Below, one piece after another: positions 1-11,546 of a stretch of 64,000 nt of DNA. Under the pieces are notes generated by a model. The model was not told the origin of the DNA. It searched no databases and worked only from the letters and a program-made list of their open reading frames with translations. A program made the position numbers and the translations under genes. This DNA is from Oxyruncus cristatus (lineage: Eukaryota; Chordata; Aves; Passeriformes; Cotingidae), in NCBI GenBank assembly GCA_013399855.1, contig VXAY01004755.1, positions 1,067,974 through 1,131,973 of the forward strand, given 5' to 3'. Every line of letters starts with the position of its first letter. Position 1 is the first letter of the stretch.

Positions 1-357
1 GTTGCCCTGGGCCCGTGTCCGGCCCCAGCTGTGCAGTGGCAGCTGTTGGTGTCCCTGGGAGCACGGGCTGTGCCCGGCACACACGAGTCACCACCCTCAC
101 ACTCGGCTGCTTGGATAACGCCCCAACCCCTTAAAGGGCTCCCACCCCACTGCTGCTGCTTCCCTCGCTGTCACCCTGCACAGAAACAGCTCCAACAGAA
201 GCCTGGGAGAAGGAAAATGCAGACGGGGGAAGCTGGGAGCTCATGGGGGAAAAGGGACTTGGGCTGTTGATGTAACCTGTGCTCAGGACCGTGAGGGTGG
301 TGCTGGTCTCCAACGTGACCTGCACTGAGGCACCCAGAGCAGGAGAGCGTTTACCAG
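1..357. other. Intergenic flank, nothing recognised
   Basis: Moderately GC-rich sequence leading into a minisatellite. The short open frames here show no recognisable domain, codon pattern or splice context, and I see no repeat family in it. Confidence 0.5.
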
Positions 358-1170
358 GGTTCCCCAGGATCCAAAAGGGGAGCAATTCCATGGAAATACA
401 CAGCACTTATTAAGGTTCCCTGGGATCCAAAAGGGGAGCAATTCCCAGGGAAATACACAGCATTTATCAAGGTTCCCTAGGATCCCAAAAAGAGAGCAAT
501 TCCATGGAAATACACAGCATTTNCTTATTAAGGTTCCCTGGGATCCAAAAGGGGAGCAATTCCATGGAAATACACAGCATTTATCAAGGTTCTCTAGGAT
601 CCACAAAGGGAGCAATTCCAAGGGAATGCACAGCATTTATGAACATTCCCTAGGATCCCATAAGGGGAGCAATTCCATGGAAATACACAGCATTTATCAA
701 GGTTCCCTAGGATCCAAAAGGGGAGCAATCCCATGGAAATACACACCGTTTATCAAGGTTCCTTAGGATCCACAAGGGGAGCAATTCCAAGGAAATGCAC
801 AGCATTTATCAAGGTTCCCTAGGATCCCAAAAGGGAGCAATTCCCATGGAAATACACAGCATTTATGAAGATTCCCTAGGATCCAAAAGGGGAGGAATTC
901 CATGGAAATACACAGAAATTATCAAGGTTCTCTAGGATCCAAAAGGGGAGCAATTCCAAGGAAATGCACAGCATTATCAGGGTTCCCTAGGATCCAAAAA
1001 GAGAGCAATTCCCATAGAAATACACAGCATTTATCAGGGTTCCATAGGATCCAAGAGGAGAGCAATTCCATGGAAATACACAGCATTTATCAAGGTTCTC
1101 TAGGATCTACAAGGGGAGCAATTCCAAGGAAATGCACAGCACTTGTCAAGGTTCCCTAAGATCCCAGAAA
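358..1170. repeat. 56-57 bp minisatellite, about 15 units
   Basis: A head-to-tail array of a unit of about 56-57 bp. Each unit carries a GGATCC-like core, then AAAAGGGGAGCAATTCC, then GGAAATACACAGCATTTATC. I count about 15 GGATC-type cores between 366 and 1161, with single-base differences and small indels between units. One N sits at 523. Both strands show repeated-peptide open frames (for example 902-1159 plus and 283-636 minus) only because the unit lacks stops in some frames; they are not genes. The array is probably polymorphic and may be collapsed in the assembly. Confidence 0.9.
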
Positions 1171-1689
1171 TCCAAAGGAAGAGGATAAGTGAACACTGGC
1201 TGGGGAGGAGGGAGCAGACAGGAGGCAAAAAAAGAGGCAATTCCAGCAGTCAGACCCCAAAAAGGCAGAGATCAGACACCAATTCCCACAACAATTCCGC
1301 AAACAACAACAGGTGCCCAGAAATTCGATCTGAAGTCCGTAATATTCATTTAATGATGAAAACCACCTACTACAGTTCCCAGAGAACTTTCCAGTTAAAT
1401 TAATATGATGGGCTTTCGTGGGTGTCGTAGGCAGAGGGAATGATTACCAGGAATGCTGCATAAATGAGACATTTTAGAAGAACTGGCACACCAGCTCGGC
1501 CACGCAGGGAACCTGGTTTGAAACTCTGGCAGCCAGTTGTAATTCTATTTAAAAGAATTTCCCTGTTCAGAGGTGACTCATTTCCTCTAGGGATTTTTAT
1601 CCTTCCTGTAGTCTGGACTAGCAGCAATTCCAAGGAACCAGAAAGAACTGACTGTGGGAATTTTCAGGGTGTTTTTCTCCCCTGCTTGT
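1171..1689. other. Intergenic, nothing recognised
   Basis: Unique-looking sequence between the minisatellite and the CR1 element. No exon-like reading frame or repeat family is evident. Confidence 0.45.
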
Positions 1690-2184
1690 ACAGAGTGTAG
1701 GGAAGAGCAGCCAGGCTGGGGAAGGGACTGGAGCACAAGTGCTGTGAGGAGAGGCTGAGGGAGCTGGGGTTGTTCAGCCTGGAGAAGAGAAGGCTCAGGG
1801 GAGACCTCATCGCTCTCTACAACTCCCTGACAGGAGGGGGGAGCCAGGTGGGGGTTGGTCTCTTCTCCCAGGAACCAGCAGTAGCACAAGAGGGCTCGGC
1901 CTTAAGCTGTGCCAGGGGAGGTTTAGGTTGAACATCAGAAAGAAATTCTTTCCAGAGAGGGTGATCAGCCATTGGAATGGGCTGCCCAGGGTAGTGGTGG
2001 ATTCTCCATCCCTGGAGGTGTTTAAGATGAGGCTGGACGTGGCACTGAGTGCCATAGTCTGGGAACCGTGGTGGTGTTGGATCAGGGGTTGGACTTGATG
2101 ATCTCAGAGGGCCTTTCCAACCCGTCTGATTCTAGGATTCTATGAGTCTATGAGTCTATGAGTCTATGATTCTATGATTCTATG
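1690..2184 (+). mobile_element. CR1 LINE, 5'-truncated 3' end
   Basis: The sequence has the standard 3' end of a chicken repeat 1 (CR1) non-LTR retrotransposon in sense orientation. It runs from 'gctgagggagctggggttgt' (about 1757), through 'agaaattctttccagagagg' and the stretch around 'ggactTGATGATCTCAGAGG', to a tail of repeated TCTATGA/TTCTATGA octamers at about 2130-2184. This tail replaces a poly-A tail and is diagnostic of avian CR1. It holds only the C-terminal end of the reverse-transcriptase ORF plus the 3' UTR, so it is a dead copy. The minus-strand frames at 1587-1889 and 1807-2055 are antisense shadows. Confidence 0.92.
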
Positions 2185-2480
2185 AAACTGGGGCTGGGTA
2201 CCACTGACAGCAGGAGCAAAACACCTTCCACAGCTCCAGGGGGGAGCCCTGCAGTGACACCGAGCCCAAAAGCGGGGCAAGGAGGAATTTTACTGCCCAC
2301 CCCAACCACAGCCTCAGCACCAGGAACGGAAAAATGCAGGGATAAGAAACACAATCCCAGCATCCAACCCCTGCCTCCACAGAATGGCCTCAGCTGACTC
2401 CCAGAGTCCCAGAGAAGACAGAACAGGGAGGAAATCAGCTGTTGGGTCAAAATGCCACCTCTGCTCATATATCACAGCTC
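2185..2480. other. Intergenic spacer, nothing recognised
   Basis: Unique-looking sequence between the CR1 tail and an AT-rich satellite. No gene or repeat family is recognised. Confidence 0.45.
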
Positions 2481-3290
2481 AAATCATATGATACTGAAAT
2501 TATATTATGGTATTGAAATTCCATTATATTGAAATTCTATTGTCATATGGAAATTATATTATTACATTGAAATTTTATTATATTAAAAAACTATTATATT
2601 AAAAATCTATTATATGGAAATTATATTATTATATTGAAATTCTATTGTATTGAAATTCTNTATGGCAATTATATTATTATATTAAAATTATATTACACTG
2701 AAATTATATTATATTATATTGAAATTATATTATATTGAAGCTCCATTACCATATGGGAAATATATTATTGTATTGCAATTCTACTATATTGAAATTCTAT
2801 TATATTGAAGTTCTATTATCATATGGAAAATATACGATTATATTGAAGTTCTGTTATATTGAAGTTCTATTATACTGAAAATTTATTATCATATGGAAAT
2901 TATATTATTATATTGAAATCATATTATATTGAAATTCTATTATCATATGGAAATTATATTATTCTATTGAAATTCTATTATATTGAAACTATATTATATT
3001 GAAATTCTATTACCATATGGAAATTACATTGAAATTATATTACATCGAAATTCTATTATATTGGAATTCTGTTATCATAGGGAAATTATACTATTATATT
3101 GAAATTATATTTCACCAAAAATATATTATTGCACTGAAATTCTATTGTATTGAAATTCTATTATCACATGGAAAATACATTATCACACTGAAATTATATT
3201 ACACCAAAATTATATTATTGCATTGAAATTCTATTATCACAAGGAAATTCTATTATTACATTGAAATTCTGTTATTATATTGAAATTGCC
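2481..3290. repeat. AT-rich degenerate satellite (TATTGAAATTCTATTA-like units)
   Basis: About 800 bp are built from imperfect short units of the form 'attgaaattctattata', interleaved with 'tcatatggaaattatattat'. Unit lengths of roughly 16-18 bp form a higher-order mixture. One N lies at 2660. The plus frame at 2999-3226 is a by-product of the array, low in complexity and rich in Tyr, Ile and Leu. The adjacent 56-bp minisatellite and CR1 make this corner of the window very repeat-rich. Confidence 0.88.
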
Positions 3291-3827
3291 CGTCTCAGTG
3301 GTAGCTCCCTCCCTGTTGCCACCCAGAGCCCACACGACTGCCCCCTCACCCTCAACTGCAGCCTCGATCAGAGCCCACCCCTCTGACCAGCATAAAAACA
3401 TCCCTGGACCAGTTACAAACATCTCCTGACAACTTTAAAACACGAGCATTTCTAATTAGGATTTATAAAAATAGGTTTAAATGCTCGGACTCCTTTAGGA
3501 AGGATGCACACATCTAGGGGCTGTCTCTGCTTTCCAGACTGCAGCACCCACAGTTTTTCCTTGGAGAAAAACCGAGTTTTCTGCTTTTCAAATCGTTTGT
3601 TGCACCTCAGACTGGGAGAAAAGCCCTGGTTGCCTCAGATTGCTCCGCTTCGCTCTGTCCAGACAACTGGAACGGGGAACACAGATCCCACTCACAACCA
3701 GGTACTGGGGTGAGAAGCACGGTGGTTTGCTCAGGGAAATCCTGAGGTCTGACAACCCAAGAAGTGACTCTGTGTCTTAAACCCCAATGACGATGGAGAA
3801 GAAATCTGGCTCCGAAAGACTCACGGT
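3291..3827. other. Intergenic, nothing recognised
   Basis: Unique-looking sequence. Short frames such as 3504-3713 show no domain. Confidence 0.45.
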
Positions 3828-3965
3828 ATATTTCTATTTCTATTTCTATTTCTATTTCTATTTCTATTTCTATTTCTATTTATATTTCTATTTATATTTC
3901 TATTTATATTATTTATACTTACATTTATATTGTTTATACATACATTTATTTATCATTTATATACA
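3828..3965. repeat. (TATTTC)n microsatellite grading into TATTTATA
   Basis: About ten perfect TATTTC hexamers (3828 to about 3885) are followed by TATTTATATTTC and increasingly degenerate TATTTATA/TTTACAT units to about 3965. The opposite strand is GAAATA-rich. The Tyr/Phe-only frame spanning it (3787-3984) is not a gene. Confidence 0.9.
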
Positions 3966-6900
3966 TGCTTCAATACCGCCCTAAAAATCACTTTTTCGTT
4001 CCCCCTGCTTCTCCCACCAGCGCATAACAGGAGACAGAAAGGTTTGCAGTTGCAAGTGTGACTGTGAATGACATGGAGTGGCTTTTGACCGAGGCAAGAA
4101 CTGCACCAGCAGGTGAGGTCTGTGTGCAGTGCGGGCTCCGGGATTGCTCAGGAGTCTCTCTGGGATGTGCCAGGAGAACCCGTTGCCCCTGTGATTTCAG
4201 CTCTGCTTGTTACTGGCTGCTAGCACGGATTTTAAACTTCAGATTTGAGGTTTAAAATGTCGAAGGTTTTAGAGATTTTTAAGGATTTTTAAAAGCCAGG
4301 GTGCGGAGGTGGGAAGGGTTTTGGTGAAAGCCCCTTTTAGAAGCTGGGTAGATCATCCATCAGATGAGCTCACCACAGTTGTACCCTCGATCTGATGGGG
4401 TTTTTTTTAGGCTATACCCACACAGCAAGCTAAATTCTATCGGAGATACCACACATACATCTCATACTTCCTCCCACAGAATCCACACAGAGATGTATTC
4501 AAGCAGCCTTATAAATATTTGAATGAGAAGAGGATCCTGCCAATAAAAGAGCTCCCAGCTTTATCCTCAGTACTCCACTGGTGTCCCCTGGAGCAGTTAC
4601 CGGACAAGTTTTCTGCTGCAGCACCTTCTCAGCTGGTTCTTCATTTTGGGAAGCTCTCGGCCCAGCTCTTCAATTTCTTAGCAATTAACCCCTCCTGAAG
4701 AGCTTGGGAACTGATGTGCTCTGGACACCAGGACCCAACTCCCTCAAGTTAAGCCTCGACATTTTAAATCAGTGGTGCTTTTGAGCATCGGAGAGACAAC
4801 AATCAGCTTTTCCGCCTGTAAACTCAGCTCAACACAACGTTACCAGTTTCACAGGCACGAATCCTAAAAAATATTTCCCCAAAGCACTTCCAGATCACTG
4901 GACAGCAGGTGTTAGTGGGTGCTGGATGTTATTATTTGCCTTGGGAGAATCCTATCAGCACCTCCACGCCGTGACATCTGGACAAACAGCTCCCAGTGAA
5001 GAAAAATGGCTTGTCACTTGCTGCCACGAGATGTGAGACGGTTCAAGTGAAGCAGGAGCCATATTGCTGCGTTTTCCACTTCCTTCACAACACACAAATA
5101 AAGCACCCCGCGGAAATTTGTGAGCTGAAGTGACAGGCAGCTCCTGAATGCCTTTAACTGCTGCCAAAAATAGTCTTGAGGCTTTCGCCGAAGTTAAATT
5201 TCCATGGGAAGCATCGGCTCCATGTGAAAAGAAGTTAAAATAAAAACAGCAATTACCCACTCCATCTCTTCTGAGGATTCCATTTCACCTCCCGGATAAT
5301 GCTGTGCTCACATCAGAGGGGAAGGCAAGGAGCTCAGAATGCCATCCTCCTTACACTGCTGTATAGCAACATCAACCCCTGCCACTAGTAGGCAGATTTT
5401 AATCATCTCCTTTTCATTCTTGTTACAATAGTGCCTAATAATGTCAGTCAAGGACTGGAATCTCATTTGCTAAACTCAGCATAAAGGCAAAACCCTCCCA
5501 GCACGCTGAACGAGAGACGTCTGTAAAATCGTGCAGTCAGAGCTTCTGAACTTTCTGCCATTAATAAAATCCCGAGCTGAGTTGGCAGATTTGCTCCCCA
5601 GTTACAAGAAATTAATTTCTCCTCGTTATAAATGTAATCAGGGAGTGCTCCCCAGGCCAGGCACGCTGTCCCTGTGGATGTTTGCAGTGCTGTGCTGCAC
5701 AGCCATGGACAACGGCTCTGGCCAAAGGGCTCATCCCAGCAGCGAGAGCAGATCACAGGGTGTATCTCCTGCTGCAGCACAGAGCACCTCTCTTACCTCA
5801 CAAAACTCACAACTACCTTTCTCCTCCTCTCCTTGTTTATCCCCAGCTCTCAAAGGATGCATTTTTTGACGGCTTCCCACTTGTTCCAAGGAAGAGAAAG
5901 GCACTAAGACATCCAGGTCCTCAAGGCACTCAGGTGGAAAACTGTCCCTGCCTGTTCCAGACCCGTGACCCGACCCAGATCATTAAGAGCTCAGGTAAAT
6001 TCTCCCAACATGAGGCTGCATCTTTATAAGGGAATATGGTGGGATAGGTCTCTCTTCCTTCAGCTGGAAGGGTCTAGACCTGATCAAGTGCCCTGACAGT
6101 GTTTCCCAACCATATTCTCGACAAAGGTGACCCATTAATGGGTGTTTTCTGAAACCAAACAGTTAAAACCACCCCCCAACAACATCCTGACCAGTTGTAG
6201 CCCAAAACCTGTGTTTCCTCAACAATGACAACTCCCAGTCAAGTCAACGAATCCACAAGATGTACAAGATGCAGGATCGGGCTCCTTGTGGTTTAAATCA
6301 CTATTTTTTCCAGCTTATTTAAGTTTTACTTTCCCAGCATCCAGAGCAAACTTACATCAGCATGAAAAGGACCCATTAATATGTCTAATGCTTTTCCCCT
6401 AAAACTACCATGATCTCACCACTTCCAAAGCCCAGAGTGAAATTAAAGCACAGCCCGGGAGGACGCTGCTGAAGGATACAACTTAAAACCCCCAAGAAAG
6501 CTGGGAAATTTCTGTGCAAGGGCTGCAAATCTGAGCTTGGAAAGGAAAGAAGATTACAACGAGCTGTAATAAAATTATTCCGGTGTGTAACCCGAAAAAG
6601 AGAAAGCCTTGCCGTTCAGCAAACAGGAAATCCCAGAATTTATAGATGACCCTGTTACAAGGCAAATGTTTTGGAACAAATCGTTCTCTCCCTGGCGCCT
6701 GTTTTCCACTGGTTTCTCCCCTGCACTTCCCCCTGTAATCCCAGGGCCAGAGCAGCCCCGTCTGGCAGTCGCTGGTAGTGGCACAAGCACAGCCTGGAGT
6801 AACCCAAGGAGGGGCTCCGAGCCTGAAACCACGCCTGGGATTTTTCAGCTGTGTCAGTGAGCACAATAAAAGGTATTAACCTGCCGGGTTTTATTCTCCT

Positions 6901-7346
6901 GGAGCATTGTGACTGGAGCACAGTTGCTTCTCTACTAAAAAGAATGAGGTTTAGAAAAGCTTGTGCGTGTGTGTGTGTGAGGTGCAGAGCTTCTGTCCCC
7001 AGTGATGCCTCACGTGGTCCTTGGACACGCGACAAAGGGGACCGAGGGAAAAAAATGGGGAAAAAAAAACCCATATAAACAACTTTTCCAGTTTCCCTCT
7101 TTTTCTTGTGCTCATTCCAAAGACTCCAAGGCACTGGTGAGACAGCAGGTGTAAAAGAGCAGGGGGGGACTGTCACCACAGTAAGAGGGTGGTCAGGAAG
7201 AGAAAGTGCAGGTAGGTGCCAGTCTGACCCAGGCAAGAGGAGGCAGTGCCCCCCTGCCCTCTTATCCCACCACATCCCTGCTCACTCCTCTGGGAGACAC
7301 ACCAAGCCAAGAAGTGCCAGTTAGAGCCAGGAACAGCCAACTTAAG
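3966..7346. other. Intergenic, nothing recognised
   Basis: About 3.4 kb of mixed composition. Many overlapping short frames exist (for example 5531-5869 plus, 6483-6866 and 6655-7275 minus). They disagree between strands, have no recognisable domains and lack paired splice signals, so I read them as chance. A short TG run lies at about 6964-6979. Confidence 0.4.
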
Positions 7347-7408
7347 AGTTGGACTCAATGATTGTTGTGGGTCCTTTCCAGCCCGGAACATTCTGTCATT
7401 CTGTGAAC
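7347..7408 (+). mobile_element. CR1 3'-end fragment
   Basis: A short relic of the CR1 3' UTR. 'gagttggactcaatgattgt' is followed by 'gggtcctttccagcc' and a terminal 'cattctgtcattctgtga', a diverged version of the ATTCTATGA tail. It is severely 5'-truncated. Confidence 0.75.
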
Positions 7409-8388
7409 TTTGGGTGTCCCTGTCCCCGCTCCAGCGAGCTCAGAGTCTTCCAGAGGCTCCCTGGAGTAGCACTCCGGCGTTGCCAAGTGCCGTGTCCCAA
7501 AAAGCCTGGCTTGGGAAGCCCTTCCTCAGTGATTCTGCAGGGCAGGCAGACCTTCCTGCTGACTCAGGGAGCATCTGTCCACACTTGTTCCCAGGAACAG
7601 GGTCACGCAGCGGAGCCTGGCTGTGGTTTAGCTGTGGGATACAAAGGGATAGGTGTGCCAAGGAGGGCTGGGCTTGGCTAAACCTGAGAGCAAAGCACTG
7701 ATCCTAAAGGACAGTGCTCACTGCTCAGCATGACCTGAGGGTTTCACTCCTGGCAACATGGAAACCATCCATCAGAGAGGCTCTTTTTCCTGTTCTTTTT
7801 CTTTCTCTCGTCCTTTTCCTTCTCTCATCCTATCCCAGGAGGAGAGAAGAGGAAACAAAGGAATCAACTTAAAGGAAAAAATATAATTTTTTTTTTTTTA
7901 AAATCCCTTTTCCTCCACGGCTATCGAATTGTCTGGATTCCTACCCACTTTAAAAAACAGATATTGAATATCTCTCTCCTCAGCAAATCTCCTCTGGAGC
8001 ATAAAGCATTCCCCACAGGAAGTCTGTGAGGCTCAATCGCTACGACACAGTCAAGGGAAATTTGGACAGTCAGGGGAAATTTGGAGTGATGTTTGAGAAG
8101 CCAGGACAAACAGGATCAGCCCTTCTCAGGATGAGGAAAAGGTGCCTGAGCTAAGTGGGGCTGGCAGCCCAGCGCTGAAATACTCCTCAGATATGCAATT
8201 ATAGCTGTCCCTGGGGGTTTTGCTTTTGTGGTGTTGTTTTTTAAAACCCTTCTCCAGAGTCAACAATTTGCCTGAATCGCTTCTTATTCATTTCATCTTC
8301 ATGACTTCTGAAGGCATCTAATGAGGCACTTTGAAGTTTGCCTGAAAACAAAACAGAACCGAGGAAAGGGGGGGGGGGGGGNNNNNNN

Positions 8389-8426
<38 letters not shown>

Positions 8427-10929
8427 AGCAACCACCCTGAGGTGACATTAAATCTTTCTCCTGAAACTATAATCTTCAGGATTACAGCTCAGCTCTGTTT
8501 TGTTCTAGCACTGTGCTATCTCTGGATTAATGGGCTTTGTCCTTACTGTGTTAGAGTGTCTTGGGAACCAAAACCCAAAATGTGGCACCTATGATATGAT
8601 TTTGCAGGCTTACTCACTGCGTGCGGAGTCAGGGCTGGGATGAAATGCAAAATTCGAGATAAGCATTTTGTTATTACAGGGTTTGTTCAGAACAATGTCT
8701 TAACCTCCTTAGTCCTCAAAACACCGCAGGTGGGACCGTGTGTAATTTACAGTGAGGCAAATCTGGAGTCCCTCGTGGTTTTCAGCAGAAAGCTTTAAAT
8801 TTACAGTGCTGTGAGTGCATAATCTGGCCTCACATCTCGCAGCCAAGCCCACATATAAACACTCATAAAACTACAGAAGCAAACACAATAAAAACATTAT
8901 TTAACTCTATTCCCCGATGGCCTCCTGAACAGCCCTCCACAAAGACCTTGGAGTATCAAAGAGAGAAATCAAAGCAGTGGAAGATCTGTGGAGACGTGAC
9001 CAGCCTGCGCTGAAGCTGCAGCTTCCCAGATCAATCACCTTTGTGATTGCTGCCATCAGTTTAAGGACTTCTCCATTTTAGGGTGGTCAGTTTGCTCAGG
9101 GGGAATCCACGGGCACGTGTTCTGTGAGGGGTTTGTTATTCCACTCTGCCTTTTGTTAAAGCCAAGCCCTGGGAAGGAAGGGAGTCCTGGCAGTGGCCAA
9201 CGTGCCCACGTTGTTTCAAAACGGTACTATTTCAAGATGGTAACAACTCACCTCACTATTTGCCTACATTCTTCTTTCTGCACCCCTACACAGGAGGTAA
9301 GTGTGTAAAGGTTTCTGGGAGCCACATGTGCTGCTGGTTACCTGAGGGAAGGTTGATGGTGGGACACTCCCATGGACCATTTCAGAGTCAGACACACAGA
9401 CGGGATTCAATCTGATTTAGGTTCCTACAGCTGACACTTCTAATCCTGCTGCTACAAAGCCACGGTCTGGAAGGATCCCTCTTTGGCAGCACCTTTTCTT
9501 GCTGCTGGAGACTGAAATCTCCGTGTTCTTGTCCAGCACTTCCTAAGCAGAACCAAAAGGTTCACTCCAGGACGGGTCTGGTACAGGAGCTGGACGGAGC
9601 CTGCCAGGAGCCGGGGGTTGAGTCAGGGCTGTGTGGGGTTGGGGAGCAGCTCTGATGGGAACAGCAGCACACGGGGCCACTGAGTCATATAATGAAGCTT
9701 CAGTGCTGCAAGGCAAGGAGGGCAGAGCAAGCCACGCCTTTGACATTTTGCCCAGCTCCTCACAACAAAACACCCCGAGCTGTGGCTCGGAAAGGTTTTC
9801 AGAACTTCATGATGCACCAAGGGAGTATCTGAGCCAGGCTGTACCTCGACAGCACATCCCCTTCATTCCCACCCGGCAAATCCAAAGGGATGACCTGCAA
9901 CATGATTCACCTTCGAGCTTCTCTCCAACTCTGTCAGCTCTGAGGAAGCCACCCAGCACCAGGCACAGATCTTGCTGTAATTAAAATATCTCTCAAGATA
10001 AATAGGCCATAATACTGAGAGATGGAATAGGGGCGAGTGGGAAAAAAAAATCAAGTAATTGTTTGAAAATGTGAACAAAAGAGATGTTGCTTGATGACAG
10101 CTCTCTCTTACCTGAAAGTAGCATTTTGGGGAGAGAAAAGTTCTTTCTTCTTCAAGGCCTCGCTGTTCAAACACATAAGTGTAAGCTACTAATTCATTAT
10201 TCTGATGTTGAGAAGTAAGAAAACAACCTACCAGCTAATTTATGTGCTTTAGAAAGTTTAATTCTGCTCCAAAAGTCTGCTGGAGAATCAGCTCTTCCAC
10301 TTCCACAGCTGTTAGAGCCTGTTCTAAGACACACAGACAGCGAACTGTCTCTTTAACCTTAGATTAGAGGGAAGCTTTTTAACAAGCATTTCTGAACCAA
10401 AACCATACGGCTGTCCTTCACGTATTTGAAGTGCAGCAACTTCAAATAAACAGCACTCACCACGCTGCAAAGCAACTCCAGGGAAGAACAGTTGCTCCAG
10501 CCCCACCAGGAAGCAGCACAACACTAAAATGGAAGTTAAGAAACCACATCATAATATTCTCCCTATCGGGTGAAGATCCTCCTTAGACCCAAAGCAGATG
10601 ATGGGGTTTGGTGGCCGAGGATCAAAGCTACTTTCTAGGGGGGATAAAATGTAAAAGAGAGAAAATAGGTAGGTAACAGACTTATTTGCTACATTTGTGA
10701 GGTAGCAACCTTTCAACCTCCTAATCCTAGTTAGGAGCGGCTAAATAGCAGGGTTTAGATCCAAGAAACCAGAGGAGTCGTAGAGGAAATTCATATTTCA
10801 GCGGGGTTATTCCAATAAATGATGTGAGGAATTGTGTGATGATTCGTGTTAATTATTCAAAAGACACCCTCAGTAAGAGCCTGCGCTGACATCGCAACTG
10901 GGGAACGAGGCCGGCAAAACTCGTAACAG
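7409..10929. other. Intergenic, nothing recognised apart from a poly-G tract
   Basis: Unique-looking sequence with chance short frames. The poly-G tract at 8368-8425 is listed separately. A consensus-like minus-strand splice donor (TTTCAG then GTAAGAG, about 10108-10118) stands alone without a convincing exon. Confidence 0.4.
8368..8425. repeat. Poly-G tract broken by a 7-base gap
   Basis: Fourteen G (8368-8381), seven N (8382-8388), AAAGA, then thirty-two G (8394-8425). Such a tract is strongly quadruplex-prone and blocks polymerases, which explains the N run. The flanking sequence is ordinary. Its true length is unknown. Confidence 0.85.
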
Positions 10930-11546
10930 TCTTATAAAGTTGGTGTTTATGAAAACAATATATGAAATTGTAGCCTTAGTTGTTTGTTAAAACTAACTTT
11001 TGGATAGAATAGCCTTGCTTGCTTTTATTAGCACACAGGCAAGATTTGGATAAGTCCTTAGCAAGTACAGGAAACCTGGAGTTTTGATAAGGAGCTTTGA
11101 AGGGACCTTGAAAGTTGATAAGGAGAAGCTCACAGAGACGATGCCAGTTTTGAGCTAATCGGACTGTGCCAGCTCAGCAGTGAGTCCCAAAGTTGAAAAG
11201 TTCAAGCCTGAGGAAGACTCCTTACTTCATCCAAAGACCCCCAAAAGGAGACCCCAAAGGGGCGTTCTGAGGCAGAGCTATAGGAGTGGTAAATGTTAAT
11301 GATTCCCCTCCTACTTTCTGGACTTTTCTGACACAGCTAATGCACATGTAACACAACTAATGTCTATGTAATACAATTAATGCATATGTGATGTTATCCT
11401 GCATAAAAGGAGCTGAACAAAGGCAACAAGTGTGCGAGTTTGGTGGGCTTGGGCTCCCTCGCACCCAGCGCTGTTTGCTCGTTCTTTATTAAATAAATAA
11501 CATTGCTGCTAAGAATTCTTGATTATGGACTTCATTTATAACAATA
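10930..11546 (+). mobile_element. Solo-LTR-like endogenous retrovirus remnant
   Basis: The right half has the arrangement of an LTR. There is a TATA-like CATAAAAGG at 11402-11410. About 80 bp further on is an AATAAA polyadenylation signal (11492-11497), within TTTATTAAATAAATAA. The likely 3' terminus is TTATAACA near 11546, ending in CA as LTRs do. The segment between TATA and AATAAA (with 'gcacccagcgctgtttgctc') resembles an R region. No gag, pol or env reading frame adjoins it, which fits a solo LTR. The left boundary is uncertain, anywhere from about 10.81 to 10.98 kb, and I could not find a clean target-site duplication. The family was not assigned. Confidence 0.55.

Noticed and set aside
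358..1170. CRISPR-like array
   Set aside because: Units are contiguous and nearly identical along their whole length, with no unique spacers, and the DNA is vertebrate. It is a minisatellite.
6655..7275. 206-codon minus-strand frame
   Set aside because: Overlaps other open frames on both strands, no domain, and includes low-complexity sequence. Treated as chance.
10108..10170. Minus-strand exon ending at a TTTCAG/GTAAGAG donor
   Set aside because: The donor is strong, but the acceptor is weak, and there is no partner exon or recognisable peptide. Isolated donors of this quality occur by chance.
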